From: an uncultured Oxalobacteraceae bacterium
Lineage (GTDB): Bacteria > Pseudomonadota > Gammaproteobacteria > Burkholderiales > Burkholderiaceae
NCBI GenBank assembly: GCA_946479705.1
Contig: CAMLHI010000046.1
Span: 1 to 11,356, forward strand
Direction of reading: 5' to 3'
DNA: 11,356 bases
Shown here: piece by piece, positions 1-7,053 of the stretch
Numbering within the stretch: the first letter of the stretch is position 1
Layout of the letters: each line of letters starts with the position of its first letter
The notes under the pieces: generated by a model
What the model saw: the letters and a program-made list of their open reading frames with translations, nothing else
The model's database searches: none
Told to the model about the DNA's origin: nothing
Translations under genes and position numbers: made by a program

Positions 1-1175
1 CCACGACGCCAACACCCACGACGCCAACACCCACGACGCCAACTCCAACGACGCCAACTCCAACGACGCCGGCTGCGGCGCTCTATCCCGACTACAACGT
101 GAATCCGATCGCGCCCGATGCGACCGGCATGGGCAGCAACGCTGTCCAGCTCGCCAGCAAGATTCGTTTGGGCTTGAATATTGGCAACACCATGGAAGCG
201 ATCGGCGGCGAAACCGCCTGGGGCAATCCGCCGATCACCGAGGCGATGATCAAGGCCGCCAAGGCGAACGGATTCAACGCCATCCGGCTGCCGGTGGCCT
301 GGGACCAGTACGCCAACCAGCAGACCGCCAAGATCGACAAGGCCTGGTTGGACCACGTCAAGCAAGTGGTCAAATACTGCGTCGACAACCAGATGTATGT
401 GCTTCTGAACATCCATTGGGACGGCGGCTGGCTCGACAGGAACATCGTGCCCGAAAAGCAAGTGGCGGTCAGTCAAAAGCAAAAGGCGTTCTGGACCCAG
501 ATCGCCACGCAAATGCGCGACTTCGACGAGCATTTGATGTTTGCCGGCTCCAACGAGCCGCCTGTCGACAAGGCAAACCAACTGCCAGTGCTCATGGCCT
601 ACCACCAGAGCTTCATAGACGCGGTGCGCGCCACTGGCGGCAAGAACGCCTACCGCGTCCTGGTAGTGCAAGGACCTTCCACGGACATCGATAAATCGGC
701 GGAGATGTGGACCGTCATGCCCACCGACACCGTCAGCAATAAGCTAATGTACGAGGTGCACTTTTATCCCTGGAACTTTACCTTGATGGATAAGGATGAA
801 TCATGGGGTAATCAATTCTATTACTGGGGCAAGGACAATCATTCGACCACCGATACCGCCCATAACCCCACCTGGGGCGAGGAAGCCTATGTCGATCAGC
901 AGTTCCTGAAGATGAAGCAGCAGTTTGTCGACAAGGGCATTCCGGTCCTGCTCGGCGAGTACGCCGCGATGCTGCGTACCAATCTGACGGGCGATGCACT
1001 GGCCCTGCATAAGAAGTCGCGCATCGATTACATTCAATACACAAGCCGTGCGGCAGTGGCCAACGGCGTGCTACCGTTCTATTGGGACGTGGGTAGCCTG
1101 ATCGACCGGCGCAATAGCAATGCAGTCCTCGATCCGGACCTGGTGAATGCGCTGAAGACAGGCTCGGGCCAGTAA
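1..1175 (+). CDS. GH5 endo-beta-1,4-glucanase/xyloglucanase, 3' part (5' end outside window)
   Basis: Secreted glycoside hydrolase family 5 enzyme, probably cutting beta-1,4-glucan or xyloglucan backbones by a retaining mechanism. The reading frame is open from the left edge (codons begin at position 3), so the GTG at 99 is internal and the true start lies upstream. The visible part begins with a Thr/Pro linker (codons 3-71), which implies an unseen signal peptide and probably another N-terminal module. The catalytic domain then runs from about 93 to the stop at 1173-1175. Visible family motifs are GLNIGNTME, RLPVAW, NIHWDGGW, the acid/base Glu in SNEPP (codon 555-557), EVHFYP, and the nucleophile Glu in LLGEYAAM (codon 957-959). 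There is no C-terminal module: the protein ends about 20 residues after the last catalytic-domain motif. It is a homologue of the GH5 at the right edge, on the opposite strand, and converges on GH43-A. Family assignment is firm; subfamily (GH5_4-like) and substrate are inference. Confidence 0.93.
   Translation, partial: TTPTPTTPTPTTPTPTTPTPTTPAAALYPDYNVNPIAPDATGMGSNAVQLASKIRLGLNIGNTMEAIGGETAWGNPPITEAMIKAAKANGFNAIRLPVAWDQYANQQTAKIDKAWLDHVKQVVKYCVDNQMYVLLNIHWDGGWLDRNIVPEKQVAVSQKQKAFWTQIATQMRDFDEHLMFAGSNEPPVDKANQLPVLMAYHQSFIDAVRATGGKNAYRVLVVQGPSTDIDKSAEMWTVMPTDTVSNKLMYEVHFYPWNFTLMDKDESWGNQFYYWGKDNHSTTDTAHNPTWGEEAYVDQQFLKMKQQFVDKGIPVLLGEYAAMLRTNLTGDALALHKKSRIDYIQYTSRAAVANGVLPFYWDVGSLIDRRNSNAVLDPDLVNALKTGSGQ
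3..71 (+). repeat. Tandem 15-bp repeat encoding a Thr/Pro linker
   Basis: Four 15-bp units (3-17, 18-32, 33-47, 48-62) and a partial fifth, each starting ACGACGCCA, in frame with the GH5 gene and encoding TTPTP repeats. Units 1 and 2 are identical to each other, and so are units 3 and 4; the two pairs differ only at third codon positions. The array may continue beyond the left edge. Such linkers normally join a binding module to a catalytic domain. Confidence 0.9.
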
Positions 1176-1192
1176 GCTGCCTCACCTGCTGC

Positions 1193-1227
1193 AGGCAGGA
1201 AGAACGAACGTATCCGTTCTACTGCCT
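1193..1227. terminator. Hairpin between convergent genes, possible bidirectional terminator
   Basis: AGGCAG (1193-1198) pairs with CTGCCT (1222-1227), and AGAACG (1201-1206) pairs with CGTTCT (1215-1220). This gives a 12-bp stem with a small internal loop and an 8-nt top loop. It lies 17 nt after the GH5 stop and 33 nt after the GH43-A stop, where a shared terminator is expected. No T-run follows on either strand, so efficient intrinsic termination is uncertain. The octamer CTGCCTCA also occurs at 1177-1184, so its CTGCCT could pair with the same AGGCAG arm instead. Confidence 0.4.
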
Positions 1228-1260
1228 CAACGATCAATTCGTCTCCTCCCGGAATTCTTC

Positions 1261-2865
1261 TCAGTATTTAATTCTGAACCAGTCAAAATCCACATACCCG
1301 CCCGCATTCTTCGTGGCAAAGTTGAATAAGCCAAAACGATAGCCCATAAAATGCGGGATGGTATATTTCATTTTTAAGGTTTTACCTATCGGACTCCAGA
1401 CTTTTCCATCCAGGCTGTAGAAAAACTTCGCTTCATCCTTCAAATCGGTAAAATCGCAATCGATTCTGAAATAGACATTGTTCTGAAGCAGCGGAACTCG
1501 CTGTACTTCGACAGCTTTGTCATTGTCAGTCATGGTCATGACGATCGACTTTTTGTCGCCTTCAAACTTCACCCCGACCAAGCCATATTCCTTTTGCAAA
1601 GCCGATAATCCGGCATAATCGCCTTCCTTCATCTTGGAAACGTCCAGGGCGACAGAGGCCGAGCTGGTCGGGCCGATGGTGCGTTGTGTCAGTGTGTTTC
1701 TGGCCAGAAGAAAATCGGAGTCGATTTTCCCCGTCTTGAGACGCAAAAATCCTGCTCTTTCTTTTACCGACCACAGAGTATTGTCCGGATTATGGTTCCA
1801 TTGCCAGGCCAGTGGTAGTGCTGCTTCTCCGGTCTTGCGGTCGAACTCATCGGAAGCCACCAGATTCGGAATCAAACCTGTATTGGCTGGCAAGTCCAGC
1901 TTTTCCGGGGCTTTCCCATTTTCTCCCAGCACGGGCCAGCCGTTTTCCCACTTGACAGGAATGAGATAGGGAATCCGCCCAACCGCGCCATAGTCGCGGA
2001 ACAGATAGGAAAACCAGCGCCCATCGGGCGTGTCGATCAAGCCGCCCTGGGCAATCCCCAGGTCCTTGAAGGCGACCCGTCCTTCCCACGGCCCCTTGAT
2101 GCTGTCGGCCCTGTGGATAATCGCGGTTCGCATTCCCCAGTTCGCCGACGCGCAAATATTAAATAAGTAATATTTTCCGCTTACCTTGAATAATTGCGAT
2201 CCTTCCGCTTCCAGGCTGGCATTTGCCCCGCATGGGGCACTGGCATTTTCGATGAGAACTTTCTCCGGAACGCTCTGTTTCACTCCTGTCAGATCCTCTT
2301 TCAATTCAAGAATCTTCAGTGTGCGGCCGCCATGAATCAGATAGGCCTTGCCATCGTCGTCAAAAAACAGGGAGTGGTCGTGATACGAGGGCTTGAAGGA
2401 AACCCGTTGCCAGTTTCCTTTTTCTATATCTTTGGTCTTGAAAATATAGGTTTCACCCGGGACGTCATGGGCAAAGGTGCTGACATAATACATTCCCTTG
2501 TGGTAGCGCAGGCTGCTGGCCCAGGAGCCTCTGCTATAGATGCCTTTTCCATCTGTCAAATTTAATGCTGGCAAATCCGCCAAGGTGTCGTAGGCATAGT
2601 TAATCAGTTTCCAATTAACTAAATCGGTCGATTTCATGATCGGCACACCCGGGTTCATGTGCATCGTGGTACTGCTCATATAATAATTCTCACCCACCCG
2701 GATGATGGCCACATCCGGCACATCGGCAAAAATGATGGGATTATGAGCTTGTGCCAAAGCAACGCCAGGGATCAGCAGCAGCACCGAGCAGAGCAGGGCG
2801 CTCATGATTTTATATGCCGCGGGTGCCGGATTTGTCATCGCAAAAAAATCGGTATGAAATTTCAT
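1261..2865 (-). CDS. GH43 glycosidase A, probable alpha-L-arabinofuranosidase/beta-xylosidase with C-terminal beta-sandwich
   Basis: Inverting family 43 hydrolase expected to remove arabinofuranosyl or xylosyl groups from plant glycans. With the ATG at 2865 it is 534 aa. A signal peptide with a hydrophobic core (MSALLCSVLLLIPGVALA) ends near residue 40 at AQA. The five-bladed propeller spans about 41-325, with likely base Asp51 (in DVPDVAI), pKa-modulating Asp163 (in YHDHSLFFDDDG) and acid Glu221 (in LEAEGSQLF). A C-terminal concanavalin-like domain, typical of larger GH43 proteins (subfamily 12-like), fills about 335-534. The open frame extends upstream to 3186, but that part overlaps GH74 copy 1 and reads as low-complexity shadow. 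An ATG at 2838 (MTNPAPAAYK) is an equally good start; neither has a clear Shine-Dalgarno. It follows GH74 copy 1 by 73 bp on the same strand, so co-transcription is likely. Sampled lines are about 42-58% GC, well below the neighbouring GH74. Family is firm, exact activity inferred. Confidence 0.9.
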   Translation of the reverse strand: MKFHTDFFAMTNPAPAAYKIMSALLCSVLLLIPGVALAQAHNPIIFADVPDVAIIRVGENYYMSSTTMHMNPGVPIMKSTDLVNWKLINYAYDTLADLPALNLTDGKGIYSRGSWASSLRYHKGMYYVSTFAHDVPGETYIFKTKDIEKGNWQRVSFKPSYHDHSLFFDDDGKAYLIHGGRTLKILELKEDLTGVKQSVPEKVLIENASAPCGANASLEAEGSQLFKVSGKYYLFNICASANWGMRTAIIHRADSIKGPWEGRVAFKDLGIAQGGLIDTPDGRWFSYLFRDYGAVGRIPYLIPVKWENGWPVLGENGKAPEKLDLPANTGLIPNLVASDEFDRKTGEAALPLAWQWNHNPDNTLWSVKERAGFLRLKTGKIDSDFLLARNTLTQRTIGPTSSASVALDVSKMKEGDYAGLSALQKEYGLVGVKFEGDKKSIVMTMTDNDKAVEVQRVPLLQNNVYFRIDCDFTDLKDEAKFFYSLDGKVWSPIGKTLKMKYTIPHFMGYRFGLFNFATKNAGGYVDFDWFRIKY

Positions 2866-2897
2866 TTTCACAGGAGGGGACGGGCTAAAAGAATGAT

Positions 2898-2924
2898 GGA
2901 TGCGGCGGTCGACCGCGCGCATCC
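2898..2924 (-). terminator. Intercistronic hairpin between GH74 copy 1 and GH43-A
   Basis: On the minus strand GGATGCG pairs with CGCATCC, and after one bulged C the inner GCGG pairs with CCGC around a TCGA tetraloop. The core is the 12-bp palindrome GCGGTCGACCGC. It begins 14 nt after the GH74 stop, and a weak T-rich stretch (ATCATTCTTTT) follows. It could be a leaky terminator or an mRNA-processing/stabilising hairpin that sets different levels of the two enzymes. Structure is seen; function is inferred. Confidence 0.4.
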
Positions 2925-2938
2925 GGCGCTTGCTTGCT

Positions 2939-5401
2939 TTAGTAATTGAACAATACCCCGCGGCCGCCGCCGCCGATATACAGGCGTCCGGCGATGTTTT
3001 GATCGGCGGCGATGGGACCGATACCGCCAAACTGACGCTTATCGTCGTTGATGCGTTTCCAGCTGCCGCCGCCGTTGTCGGAGCGGTACACGCCCCACAC
3101 GCCGTTGATGACGCCGACGATGTACACCGAGGCCGAGTAGCTCGCGCCGGCCGGCGCCTTGCCCACGGCGATGGCGGTGGCGCCATACACCTCGGGCCAC
3201 TGCGTGATGGGATGGGAACCCCAGATGGACCCGGTCACGCCCAGCTTGGTCCAGCTGACGCCGCCATCGGTCGAGTGGAACACGCTGTGCGAGTCGGCCA
3301 GCCAGACGTCGCCTTCGGCGTAGGGATTGACCGCCAGGGAAGTGTTGTTGACAAACTCGGGCCGCGCTCCCGCCGTCGAGAACTGGCTGCTGGCGCTAAA
3401 CGTGTGGCCGCCATCGGTCGAGGAAAAGAACTTCGGCACCGGGCCCCACCAGCCGCCGCCCGATTCGTAGGCATACACCCGGTTCGGATTCTTGCGGTCG
3501 GCCGCCAGGCGGTAGCTGCGCCCCGCCGTCACGGCCGGCAGGTTGGTGTAGGTCCAGCTCGCTCCATTATTGGTGGTGTACGCCGGCACTGAATCGTTGG
3601 GCGCCCAGACGATGTAGCCCGGCTTGGTGACCGCCAGCGACGAATCGTTGCCCTGGTGGGCCAGGCCATCCGGGTGGTTGGCCGGGAATGCCGTCCAGCT
3701 CACGCCCGAGTCGGTGGAGTAGGCGCCGGCCACCTTGGGGTGGTCCCAGGTGGTGGTGCCGATGGTCGCGATGTAGGCCGGGTTGGACCAGGCCATGTCG
3801 GAACTGACGGCGTTGCCGAACCAGCCCTTCGGACCGCGCACCGGCGCAGTGGCCAGGTCGGTATGGACGACCATGCCGATGTCGCCCGAGCTGTTGAGCA
3901 GGCTGTACGAGGCGCCCGGCGCCGGCGTCATCAGGGCCAGTGTCGCGGTTTCCTCGATGCCCTTGGCGGCGGTGTGGGTCCAGGTGGGTTTGGCCGCCGA
4001 CGCATTCCTGGTTTCCCACACGCCACCGCCATGCACATGCAGGATGCGTTCCGGATTGTTCGGATCGATTTCGACGTCGTCGACCCAGCCCGACCAGCCG
4101 TCCTTGAGACCTTCGTGCGCTGCCAGGGCGGAAATCTCGCGCCAGGTGGCGCCGGCGTCATCGGACAATTGCACCACTGGCTGGCCTTCATAGTTGCCCC
4201 AGGAATTGCTCACGCCGAGCGCGATGCGGGTGGTGGCGCCGGTGCCGGACACCGACAGGCCGCCCATGCCGTAGCCGGTCCCCGCGCTGGTCGAATCGTA
4301 TTTCTTGAGCAAGGTCCAGTTGCTGCCGTCGAAGCGGTACAGCGCCGCCGAGCCGCTGGCGCCCGGACCGGAACCCTGGGTGAAGGCGACATAGAACTTG
4401 CCGTCCTTGGCGCGCACCATGTGCGGAATGTGGTAACCGTTCACCGGAGTGGGCACGCCGGTCCAGCTGGTGCCGCCGTTGGTGGATTTGTACAGGCTGA
4501 ATGTGAGCCCGGCCACCGCCGCGTAGTCTGGCGCGACCGCCGTGTAGATGGTCTGGGTGGCGCTGCCCGTGCCCTTGGTCGCGGTGTCGAACAGCACCAG
4601 TTCGACACCGATGGCGCTGCCGTAGACGCCGGCACTGATCTGGGCCTGGGTCATCTTGGCCGGCGCCAGCGACTGGACTTGCCGCCAGGTCTTGCCCTGG
4701 TCTGTGCTGGTCCACAGTCCGGCCGTGCGCGAGCCGTAGAACAGGGTCGAGGGCAGGTTGGGGTCGAACATCATGCGCTCGCCGACCGCACGGCCCTGGT
4801 TGTTGCTGCCGACCGAGAAGGGCAGGTCGACATGCTGCCAGGTGTCGCCGCGGTCGGCGGACATGTACAGCCGTCCGGTGGGTTGGTCGGAGTTGTACAT
4901 GCCGGTGCTCATGTACACGCGGCGGTCGTCGTTGGGGTCCAGGGCGATGCTTTCGGCGCCGTGATAGAAGCTCTCGCTCGCGCCAAAGCCATCCGTGATC
5001 GGTACCCAGGTCGCGTTGGCGGCGTTCCAGCGATAGGCGCCACCCATATCGGTACGGGCGTACAGCACGTCCGCGCTGGTGGGATGGAATACCAGGCCAG
5101 GGACATAGCCGCCGCCGCCGAACTTCACATTGGCCCAGCTGCTCGAACTCTGTTCGCCGGCGCCGGCATCCGGGGTCTGGCCGCCTGGCGCCGGCTGGAT
5201 GGGTGGCGCCGGGTCGGTGATGACGGGCGGCGGGGCCGGGTCGGGGGTGGCCGGCGGCTGGGCAGGAGTGGCCGGCTGCTCAGGCACTGGCGTCACGGGA
5301 GCCGGGCTGGGGGCCGTCGAGGCGCCGCCACCGCCACCGCCACAGCCGGCCAGCAGGGAAGCCAGCAGCGCTGACAGTGCGAAGAATTGCTCTTTTTTCA
5401 T
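2939..5401 (-). CDS. GH74 xyloglucanase, copy 1, lipoprotein with long Pro-rich tether
   Basis: Family 74 hydrolase (820 aa), an inverting endo-type xyloglucan-specific glucanase built of two seven-bladed propellers. The ATG at 5401 is preceded by AGGA (5409-5412) at 7-nt spacing. Residues 1-20 form a lipoprotein signal with lipobox LLAGC (Cys20). Gly at +2 does not match the Asp inner-membrane retention signal, so outer-membrane anchoring is likely. A Gly-run and a Pro/Ala/Thr-rich tether occupy about 21-88. The catalytic region starts at WANVKFGGGGYVPGL. The two conserved catalytic Asp are visible: Asp118 in YARTDMGGAYRW and Asp507 in SSGDIGM, matching the base and acid known in Clostridium Xgh74A. 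Asp-box (BNR-like) turns recur, for example SADRGDTW, STDQGKTW, SDDAGATW and STDGGVSW. The protein ends at the usual GH74 terminus with no binding module. It is a close paralogue of the copy at 7054-9405. GH43-A follows 73 bp downstream. Confidence 0.95.
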   Translation of the reverse strand: MKKEQFFALSALLASLLAGCGGGGGGASTAPSPAPVTPVPEQPATPAQPPATPDPAPPPVITDPAPPIQPAPGGQTPDAGAGEQSSSSWANVKFGGGGYVPGLVFHPTSADVLYARTDMGGAYRWNAANATWVPITDGFGASESFYHGAESIALDPNDDRRVYMSTGMYNSDQPTGRLYMSADRGDTWQHVDLPFSVGSNNQGRAVGERMMFDPNLPSTLFYGSRTAGLWTSTDQGKTWRQVQSLAPAKMTQAQISAGVYGSAIGVELVLFDTATKGTGSATQTIYTAVAPDYAAVAGLTFSLYKSTNGGTSWTGVPTPVNGYHIPHMVRAKDGKFYVAFTQGSGPGASGSAALYRFDGSNWTLLKKYDSTSAGTGYGMGGLSVSGTGATTRIALGVSNSWGNYEGQPVVQLSDDAGATWREISALAAHEGLKDGWSGWVDDVEIDPNNPERILHVHGGGVWETRNASAAKPTWTHTAAKGIEETATLALMTPAPGASYSLLNSSGDIGMVVHTDLATAPVRGPKGWFGNAVSSDMAWSNPAYIATIGTTTWDHPKVAGAYSTDSGVSWTAFPANHPDGLAHQGNDSSLAVTKPGYIVWAPNDSVPAYTTNNGASWTYTNLPAVTAGRSYRLAADRKNPNRVYAYESGGGWWGPVPKFFSSTDGGHTFSASSQFSTAGARPEFVNNTSLAVNPYAEGDVWLADSHSVFHSTDGGVSWTKLGVTGSIWGSHPITQWPEVYGATAIAVGKAPAGASYSASVYIVGVINGVWGVYRSDNGGGSWKRINDDKRQFGGIGPIAADQNIAGRLYIGGGGRGVLFNY
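3057..3165 (-). repeat. GH74 duplication, near-identical DNA patch 1 (partner 7172-7280)
   Basis: These 109 bp match 7172-7280 at 108 positions; the single difference is at a third codon position. Flanking parts of the two GH74 genes differ much more, so this patch looks recently homogenised, perhaps by gene conversion. Confidence 0.85.
4179..4271 (-). repeat. GH74 duplication, near-identical DNA patch 2 (partner 8291-8383)
   Basis: These 93 bp match 8291-8383 at 92 positions. They encode the region around SVSGTGA and NSWGNYEGQP. As with patch 1, the surrounding sequence is clearly more diverged. Confidence 0.85.
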
Positions 5402-5478
5402 TATCTAATCCTGAAGCGGGGTGATGGTTGCGGTCCGCCGGCGTGACTGGCTGCGCTCAGGCATCCAGGGCCGCCATG

Positions 5479-5492
5479 CTGTCCATGGACAG
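5479..5492. promoter_or_regulatory. 14-bp perfect palindrome, candidate operator
   Basis: CTGTCCATGGACAG is fully self-complementary. It lies 78-91 bp before the GH74 copy 1 ATG and downstream of the TATACT box. A perfect even palindrome here fits a dimeric repressor site (for example LacI type) or an mRNA hairpin. The same sequence is not seen upstream of GH74 copy 2. Function is inferred. Confidence 0.35.
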
Positions 5493-5541
5493 GGCAGCTT
5501 CCGTGTGGGAATGGGGAGCCGGCGGTTTAAGGCGCCTGTGG

Positions 5542-5579
5542 AGTATAGCCCAAATTGGGGAGCAATAATTCCCCCCCCC
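5542..5579 (-). promoter_or_regulatory. Candidate promoter of GH74 copy 1 with palindrome and G9 tract
   Basis: The minus strand carries TATACT (5542-5547), a good -10 box. Directly upstream is the palindrome CCCAATTTGGG (5549-5559), and further upstream a run of nine G (5571-5579 as C on plus). The hexamer at the -35 position (AATTAT) is poor, so recognition would need an activator or another factor. The predicted leader would be about 130 nt and would contain the 5479-5492 palindrome. Confidence 0.3.
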
Positions 5580-5695
5580 AAAATGCCTTGCCGCCGGCTA
5601 AGACAGGCCCAGGCGGCCATTCGGCATGGCCGGGATGAGCATTCGTGCGGAATTTGTTATCGGGCGCCGGGCCGGCGGCTGGGCATTCCCGGGAT

Positions 5696-5719
5696 CGGCC
5701 GTCCGTCATGGGACGGCCG
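5696..5719. other. Perfect 9-bp-stem hairpin
   Basis: CGGCCGTCC (5696-5704) and GGACGGCCG (5711-5719) are exact reverse complements around a 6-nt loop GTCATG. It is about 180 bp after the GH43-B stop. No T-run follows on either strand, so it is not a classical intrinsic terminator. It could be a transcript 3'-end structure or a protein-binding dyad. Confidence 0.4.
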
Positions 5720-5747
5720 CGCCCGCTTCACGGCGAGTGTAAGAATA

Positions 5748-5763
5748 TGCAGAATCAATGCCA
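5748..5763 (-). promoter_or_regulatory. Sigma-54-like -24/-12 motif
   Basis: The minus strand reads TGGCATTGATTCTGCA. It has GG and GC at the correct 10-nt separation and matches most of the consensus TGGCACG-N4-TTGCW (mismatches at positions 6, 7 and 12). It points toward GH74 copy 1 with a leader of about 335 nt. Chance matches of this quality occur, so this is only a candidate. Confidence 0.2.
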
Positions 5764-5897
5764 CTATCTGCAGCTGATAATTTTTTTGCCGTCAGAGGAA
5801 TGTTTCTACCGGGTCCCGCTTCACTGGTGGAAGCTAAAGCGGTTCGGGAGATCGGCTTTCATCAGATGGTGCGCCAGGTTCGCGCCCGGAGAAAATT

Positions 5898-6923
5898 CTA
5901 CTGCGCGGGGGCGACGCTCACGCCCAGTTCGGTCTGCACGACCGGCTTCATGGTGCCGTCCGGCTTGTATTGCAGATGCTCGACGGTCACGGCGCGCAGG
6001 GTGTCCGCGCCCTTCCGGTCGCCGATCTGCAGGGTGGCGTTATGCAGGAACAGATACCAGTTGCCCTTGAACTGGGCGATGCCCGGGTGGATCGTGAAAC
6101 TGTTCTTGGCCGGTCCCGTCAACAGCCCGCGGTAGGTCCAGGGGCCGTTGATGCTTGGCGCTGTCGCGTAGGACACATGTTCATCCTTCTGCGTGGTGCG
6201 GTCCACCGACGCATAGCTCAAGTAATACAGCTTGCCGCGCTTGTGCAGCCACGGACCTTCCTCGTAGTGCGGCGGGGTGATTTCGCGGATCGGTCCGTCG
6301 ATATCGATCATGTTGGGCTTGAGTTTGGCGATGTAGCACTGGCGATTGCCCCAGGCCAGCCAGCTGCTGCCGTCGTCATCGGTAAACACGGTGGGATCGA
6401 TGTCTTCCCAGTCGTGCGGACCCTTCGGCGTCATGTCGTTGGTGATCAGGGCCGAACCGCGCGCGTCGACGAAGGGGCCGGTCGGCTTGTCCGAGACCGC
6501 CACGGCGATGGACATGCCGTGGTGCGTCTCATCGTGCGAGACGGCGGCGTAAAAGTAGAACTTGCCGTTCTTTTCGATCGCCTGCGATGCCCACGCGTCC
6601 GATTTGGCCCATTTGAAATCCTTGACGTTCATGATAGGCCCGTGTGCGGTCCAGGTCTTCATGTCCTTGGTCGAGTAGACCAGCCATTCGCGCATGTCGA
6701 ATGTCGCGCCTGGCGCCGCCTGGTCGTGGCCCACATACAGATACAGCGTATCGCCGACGACCAGCGGAGCCGGATCGGCTGTGAATGTATCGCGGATGAT
6801 GGGGTTGGCGCCGGCGGGAACGCCAGGCGTGGGCTGTGCGCTTGCCGGACCGGTCAGCGCGAGCGCGCACAAGGCGATTAACGCCAGCCAGGTTTGGCCG
6901 CGTGTGTTCTTCAAGAGAGGCAT
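5898..6923 (-). CDS. GH43 glycosidase B, probable secreted arabinofuranosidase/xylosidase
   Basis: Family 43 hydrolase of 341 aa, a single five-bladed propeller with no added C-terminal domain. The ATG at 6923 has GGAG (6933-6936) 9 nt upstream. A Sec signal peptide with core WLALIALCALALTG is probably cut after ASA (residue 29). Predicted catalytic residues are base Asp50 (in FTADPAPLV), pKa-modulating Asp176 (in DIDPTVF) and acid Glu222 (in YEEGPWL). His279 (in TIHPG) matches the conserved propeller-centre His. It is only distantly related to GH43-A and belongs to a different GH43 subgroup. It lies 130 bp downstream of GH74 copy 2 on the same strand, mirroring GH43-A after copy 1, although here a large hairpin and a possible promoter lie between. 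In a xyloglucan setting, removal of arabinofuranosyl or xylosyl side groups is the likely job; the exact linkage cannot be read from sequence. Confidence 0.92.
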   Translation of the reverse strand: MPLLKNTRGQTWLALIALCALALTGPASAQPTPGVPAGANPIIRDTFTADPAPLVVGDTLYLYVGHDQAAPGATFDMREWLVYSTKDMKTWTAHGPIMNVKDFKWAKSDAWASQAIEKNGKFYFYAAVSHDETHHGMSIAVAVSDKPTGPFVDARGSALITNDMTPKGPHDWEDIDPTVFTDDDGSSWLAWGNRQCYIAKLKPNMIDIDGPIREITPPHYEEGPWLHKRGKLYYLSYASVDRTTQKDEHVSYATAPSINGPWTYRGLLTGPAKNSFTIHPGIAQFKGNWYLFLHNATLQIGDRKGADTLRAVTVEHLQYKPDGTMKPVVQTELGVSVAPAQ

Positions 6924-6958
6924 GACTCAAAACTCCATATATTGCATACATTCGAACG

Positions 6959-6970
6959 ATTATCGCACGA
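6959..6970 (-). promoter_or_regulatory. Possible extended -10 promoter of GH43-B
   Basis: The minus strand reads TGCGATAAT, with TGn just before a GATAAT hexamer (6959-6964). It would give a leader of about 28 nt before GH43-B. No -35 match is present. The plus strand around it, CGATTATCG (6957-6965), is a 9-bp palindrome that might be an operator. Weak evidence. Confidence 0.3.
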
Positions 6971-7007
6971 GGTGATGCCGTATCGGTCATGCCTTATCGC
7001 CATCGGC

Positions 7008-7047
7008 ACCGCCCGCGTGCACCCCTGCGTGGGGCGCCGCGGGCGGT
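7008..7047 (-). terminator. Large GC-rich hairpin after GH74 copy 2
   Basis: The outer arms (7008-7017 and 7038-7047) are a perfect 10-bp match. An inner 7-bp stem (7019-7025 with 7031-7037) and a 5-nt loop continue it after one bulge. One inner pair is G-U in the minus-strand transcript but A-C in the plus-strand one, so the structure favours the strand that carries GH74. It starts 7 nt after the stop. No T-run follows, so it may terminate poorly or mainly protect the mRNA 3' end. Confidence 0.5.
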
Positions 7048-7053
7048 TCACGA

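Larger units (their letters stand above)
5402..5897. other. 496-bp gene-free stretch, probable control region of GH74 copy 1
   Basis: It lies between the stop of GH43-B and the start of GH74 copy 1, both on the minus strand. Short open frames here on either strand lack ribosome-binding sites and recognisable protein features, so I call none. Contents seen: a 14-bp perfect palindrome (5479-5492), a TATACT box (5542-5547) beside an 11-bp palindrome (5549-5559), nine C (5571-5579), a 9-bp-stem hairpin (5696-5719) and a sigma-54-like motif (5748-5763). The part above about 5730 is AT-richer. Just after the GH43-B stop only a weak stem (CCGCTT/AAGCGG) is visible as a possible terminator. Confidence 0.6.

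Noticed and set aside
1..71. CRISPR-like array at the left edge
   Set aside because: Units are 15 bp with no spacers and translate in frame to a Thr/Pro linker of the GH5 gene.
99..101. GTG at 99 as start of the left GH5
   Set aside because: The frame is open upstream through an in-frame Thr/Pro linker to the window edge, and no ribosome site or signal peptide is present.
2866..3186. Upstream extension of the GH43-A frame
   Set aside because: It overlaps the end of GH74 copy 1, encodes Ala/Arg/Thr-rich sequence, and would bury the signal peptide inside the protein.
5421..6135. Small open frames in and around the gap before GH74 copy 1
   Set aside because: Arg/Pro-rich composition, no ribosome sites, overlap with one another and with the GH43-B end; no recognisable protein.
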